Part shown: positions 58,296 to 64,000 of the stretch, one piece after another
Position numbering within the stretch: the stretch's first letter is position 1
Layout: each line of letters starts with the position of its first letter
NCBI GenBank assembly: GCA_028274465.1
Contig: CM051457.1
Span: 29,361,313 to 29,425,312 of the forward strand
Length of the DNA stretch: 64,000 nucleotides
Origin: Plantago ovata
Lineage: Eukaryota > Streptophyta > Magnoliopsida > Lamiales > Plantaginaceae
Direction of reading: 5' to 3'
Position numbers and translations under genes: made by a program
Notes under the pieces: generated by a model
The model's database searches: none
What the model was told of the DNA's origin: nothing
The model's input: the letters and a program-made list of their open reading frames with translations, nothing else

Positions 58296-58445
58296 GTAAG
58301 CTTCGATCAAGGAGCTTGAGAGCTCTAAGATCGGAGCTTACAACTCGGATCAAGGAGCTGTAAGCTTCAATCAAGGAGCTTGCAGCTCCTAGATTGGGAG
58401 TTGCAACCTCCTTGATCGGAGCAGCAAGCTCCCGATCGGAACTGT
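58296..58445. repeat. AGCTCCGATC palindrome array, copy 2
   Basis: About seven units of AGCTtCGATCAAGGAGCTTG type. It corresponds in position to the right part of the 37600-37865 array in duplication copy 1. Confidence 0.78.
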
Positions 58446-59304
58446 GAGAAAAAGGTGATGAATAGTATAAAAGAAATTAAAAAAATCTATGTGGTATTTT
58501 TGCAATGTTAATTTTGTTGGAACACGATTCATAAAAACTTTTGAGGTCCATTTGAAATTTAGGTAAGTTGTATTGCTTAATTTTAAAATATATTGTGTTA
58601 ATTTTGTAAAAATATAATAGATTAGGGCCAAATGTGCAAAAATTGGAAATTGGAGTTGTTTAGTTGACCAGAAAATTCAATATTTGACCAGGAATAATAT
58701 TGTAGTTTTCACGTTTTAATTCGAGAAAAGTCAAATTCGTGGACCTAGATGTAATTAGAACAATCTAACATGTAGTTGTATGTAATTGAAAATACAGTGA
58801 TCACTCAGATGTAATAACAAACTCTTAGAGGGGGTCCATATGTAAATGGCCCTAAAATCAATGAAAAAACATGTGAAAATCTGAATAAGATGTCAAGTTT
58901 AAATAAGGGTCATTTGCATATGGTACCCCTGTTAGTGTTTTTAATTACATCGAGGCCCCTTTTAGTCCGTAGTTTACATCCATACCCTGACTAGATGAAA
59001 TTAATTACATTTGGATCCACGAACTTGACTTTTCGCAAACTTATTCATTGAAATTACTTTCTTACCCTTAGTCAATTATTAGATTTTTAAGTTGACCATA
59101 CAATTTGAGATTTTATTTTACATTTTTAACCCAAAAATTTTTATTTTTACAAACTTAACACTATTTATTTAAAAATGAACCCAGGTAATTTTATAATATT
59201 TCAAAATGGTCTAAAAACTTATTTAAAAACAAACCCTATAAAAAATATATTTCAATATAGTCCTAAATTATTAAAAAAAAAAAAAGCAAAAAAAAAAAAA
59301 AAAA

Positions 59305-59445
59305 ACAGTTCCGATCGATTTGGAGCTGCAATTTGCAGCTCCAAACCGGAGTTGTAACAGCTCCGATCCGGAGCTGTAAAATCTCCAGATCCAGAGCTGT
59401 TAAACAGCTCCAGATCGGAGCTGTTACAGCTCCGATCCGGAGATC
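59305..59445. repeat. AGCTCCGATC palindrome array, copy 3
   Basis: Six or more units, such as CAGCTCCGATCCGGAGCTGT, occur here. They are preceded by an A-rich tract (59270-59304) and followed by (AAT)n. This is the right end of the foldback element. Confidence 0.78.
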
Positions 59446-60344
59446 AAAATAAAAAAAAAAATAATAATAATAATAAAATGAGAAGGGATGAAATAAAATA
59501 ATAATAAATAAATAAAAAAGAGGAGATCAAGGATCAACTGTTAGAATATATTGGATAAAGTGAATATTAAGTTAGTGGAATGCTGACGTGGCACAGCTCA
59601 ACTATTGGAGAAGTCATCAGAAGAAGTAGGGTATGTTAGGGACATAATTACCAAATGTTATACTATCACCTGGTTTTCCTAACTTATCCCACTTTTCAGC
59701 TCATGAATTGCTTTAGTGAATGAAAATTTTGTTACTGAATAGTAGATCACAATTAGTTTTGAAAAATTGACCGTAAGTATCGTAAGTATTTATACTTAAA
59801 GGAAGGGGAAGGGATTTTGGCGTGCGACGGTATGGAACACTTGGCTGTAAAAATGACATTATTTAAAAGGATGAAAAGTTAACTCCACGATAAATAGTGG
59901 AAAAAATAAAATTAGCTTGTTGATTTTGGCTAAAAGAGAAAAGCTAAAGGATTGCAATTTACAATCCAATGGGATCGTAATTTAAGGAGCCGTGATTATG
60001 TTTGAACTTATGAGATTGAGAGATGACCGTGTTGGGATGTTATGGACTGGCTGATGGGCCGTATTAGGACCCTTCTCATTTGTTTTGGGCCTGTTGTATT
60101 TTTGGTCGTGGCGGCAGTAGTGCCTGTTTCCAAAGTTTCTGGAATTTGATCATGTCTTGTTTTCATTGGTTTCAAACTCGTTGAGCTTGGGGCATATTAT
60201 GCTCTTCTTAATAATAATATTTTTTAGCCGATTAAAAAAGCTCAGGTATATAATTCTGTAATAGTTTTGCATATATATATGTTGAGTTTCCAAAATTATA
60301 CCTTGGATGTATGAAAAAAACAAAGTCTACAGATCTAAAAGTTA

Positions 60345-61246
60345 ATTAAAGTAATATGATAATCTTATAGATTCAATTAATTGATTGACCTATCAATCAA
60401 TTTTAATCCGTTGATCTTGCTTATCCAATTTTAATCTGGTGTGTACATGTGTCATTAGTTAATTAAAAGATGTAGAGTTCGAATCATGTTGACGTGATTT
60501 TTCTCCATTATTTTTATTGAAGGTGTTTGGTTCGAATCTTGTTGGCGTGATTTTTCTCTATTATTTGTATCATTATTTTAGTTGAATGTGTTGGGTTTGA
60601 ATCTTATTGACGTAATTTTTTTATTTTTTATTTATTCTCTTCTTAAATTTTTATTTTTTAACATAAAGTTGTATGACGTATTATACTTAATTTTAAAATA
60701 TAACCATGATATGTTCTTATAAAAAAAGACATACTTCCTCCGTCCAATAATAAATGTAACACTTGATTTTGTTGACTTTTTCGATGATCATTTTGACCTT
60801 AAATTATTCTTAAATCTTACGATAAAAATAACTAAAAACATCATATTATGAAACTAGAATCTTTATATGAAGCACTTGACAATATATTCAACTCATGAAA
60901 AATACCAATTAACATGCGAAAAAGATACATTGCAGATTTTGAAGTTGAATGTTTCCAAAGTTTAGATATGTATTCGATGGTTCTTAACTCATCGGAAGAA
61001 TACTTTTTGTATGTCTACTATAGTTCAATTCAAAACTATTAATTGCATAACTACAAAAATTATATACATTTATAGCACACCATTTATATTAAGTTTAATT
61101 ACTCAATTAGTTATTTTTTTATTACGTTTGAAGTCATTATGTGAAAATTATATATTTACTCCATTTATTTCAATATATTATTTAATAAAACAATAATGTT
61201 TTACAAGATTACGCTTCACACGCGTAGCGTGTGACGCGGTTCCTAG
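60345..61246 (+). mobile_element. Helitron, non-autonomous (same 3' family as E3)
   Basis: The 3' end has hairpin CACACGC-GTA-GCGTGTG (61217-61233), a 9-base spacer, and CTAG (61243-61246) followed by T. Duplication copy 1 lacks it: AAAGTTAATTTTTCAAATAATCC at 38654 bridges the site. The 5' end is near 60345-60368 and is not fixed. It contains three copies of a ~60-base unit around GTTCGAATCnTGTTGnCGTGATTTTTCTC (60475-60620) and one CTTCCTCCGTCC MITE-like terminus (60733). Confidence 0.75.
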
Positions 61247-61794
61247 TATTCAAATAATCCAAAAGTACTATAGTAATATGAATTGAGGGCGGTGTCAATA
61301 AAAAATACGTTATTTCTAGTTTCGTAATACTGTACAAGGAGGGAGTAACGTAGGCACAAAAGCTGTGTAATAAGCGCGTAAAATAGATGAACATGTGAAA
61401 ATTCTGAAAAGAAGAAGATCATGAGTATGGGCTGTAGGCACTGGGCAGGACATAATAAATATAATTAAGACGCAACGAAATTTTCATTCTAGGAAAAAGT
61501 CTTGTGTTTATCACTTCGTAGTTCGTACCCCTACATATGTGATCATTTAAGATTTAGGAAATAGTCATGGGCTCATAGCAGATTAGTAAACTAAGACATT
61601 TGATATTTTAAAGGTTACGGGTTAAAATTAATGAAATGGTTAATTACTTCCTTAAAATGAGACATTTATTTGTATATCTCTATAGAAATTTAGAGTATAT
61701 CTTTCTAAACACACTTATCTTTATAGCTAAGTATTTTTTTAAACTTCTACGAAATTTATTTCGCTCCTTGGGACTTGGCTAAAGTCTAGAGTGG

Positions 61795-61970
61795 GGTGGC
61801 CAAGTTTCGCTGCGGATATAACGGTTATGTGGTTTGCCCATATTTTTATCATGCTTGGTGTTTGGTTTTGGGGCTTTGTTTTCTGTGTGCATCTCTTATG
61901 CACCTTTGCTATGTAATTATTCAAACTATTTCGTGATTTATATAATTTATGCCGTTAAAAAGAAATAAAA
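61795..61970 (+). mobile_element. 5'-truncated LINE 3' end
   Basis: This has the same family end as 2418-2625: CAAGTTTCGCTnCGG, TTATCATGCTTGGTG and GTGTGCATCTCTTATGCAC in order, ending in an A-rich tail (AAAAAGAAATAAAA). Confidence 0.65.

Positions 61971-64000
<2,030 letters not shown>

Larger units (their letters stand above)
58296..59445. repeat. Imperfect foldback element with palindrome arrays at both ends
   Basis: Left half 58296-58860 and right half 58905-59445 are inverted relatives. GGGGGTCCATATGTAAATGGCCC (58832-58854) faces GGGTCATTTGCATATGGTACCCC (58907-58929), and GAAAAGTCAAATTCGTGGACC (58724-58744) faces GGATCCACGAACTTGACTTTTCG. Arm similarity is about 65-70%. The outer ends (58296-58445 and 59305-59445) are AGCTCCGATC-type palindrome arrays. 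No coding capacity is present. Confidence 0.65.
50300..61517 (+). repeat. Segmental duplication, copy 2
   Basis: This is the partner of 25330-38945. Relative to copy 1 it lacks the first two desaturase exons (about 3.1 kb of sequence between 32290 and 35430), the nested MITE pair and the 38374 MITE. It has gained the foldback interior (58446-59826) and a Helitron (60345-61246). Confidence 0.85.

Overview
This is nuclear DNA from a flowering plant. The coding genes have spliced introns, and the background is AT-rich and full of LTR retrotransposons, LINEs, Helitrons and Stowaway-type MITEs. The dominant gene family is the R1-like class of CC-NB-ARC-LRR resistance proteins (potato late-blight R1 homologues), which is typical of asterids. 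I would guess Lamiales or a relative, but that is inference and not shown directly.

Layout. 1-2.6 kb holds a frameshifted L1-type LINE tail and the 3' end of a second LINE. 4.8-10.7 kb is a Ty1/Copia element on the minus strand with two LTRs, a primer-binding site and a polypurine tract. 11.2-17.5 kb is R1-like locus A, interrupted by a 100-N gap whose two sides carry the same ~2.1 kb sequence; this is probably an unmerged contig overlap and not two genes. 19.3-22.3 kb is R1-like fragment B, with a solo LTR in its leader and a Ty3/Gypsy remnant (22.4-24.4 kb) cutting off its 3' end. 25.1-30.9 kb is R1-like gene C (ORF of 1410 codons). 31.85-34.99 kb on the minus strand is a complete three-exon delta7-sterol C5-desaturase gene (271 aa), tail-to-tail with gene C. 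36-45 kb is a transposon graveyard: nested MITEs, palindrome-rich arrays and several Helitrons. 45-49.5 kb has no gene I can identify, with a possible organellar insert at its right end. 50.0-56.2 kb is R1-like gene D, followed by a copy of the desaturase that keeps only its last exon (56.97-57.27 kb). 58.3-59.4 kb is an imperfect foldback structure whose ends are arrays of AGCTCCGATC-type palindromes. The rest, to 64 kb, is a Helitron, a LINE 3' end, a long (TA)n tract and unassigned AT-rich sequence.

How it fits together. Gene C, the desaturase and the flank to ~38.95 kb were duplicated as a block that now appears as gene D, desaturase exon 3 and the flank to ~61.52 kb. Comparing the two blocks shows which transposons arrived later and where deletions occurred. 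The NLR paralogues are mosaics: the distal LRR of C matches A almost exactly while its NB-ARC matches D. C and D share an in-frame insert that looks like the footprint of a hAT transposon end. No toxin gene or virus was recognised.
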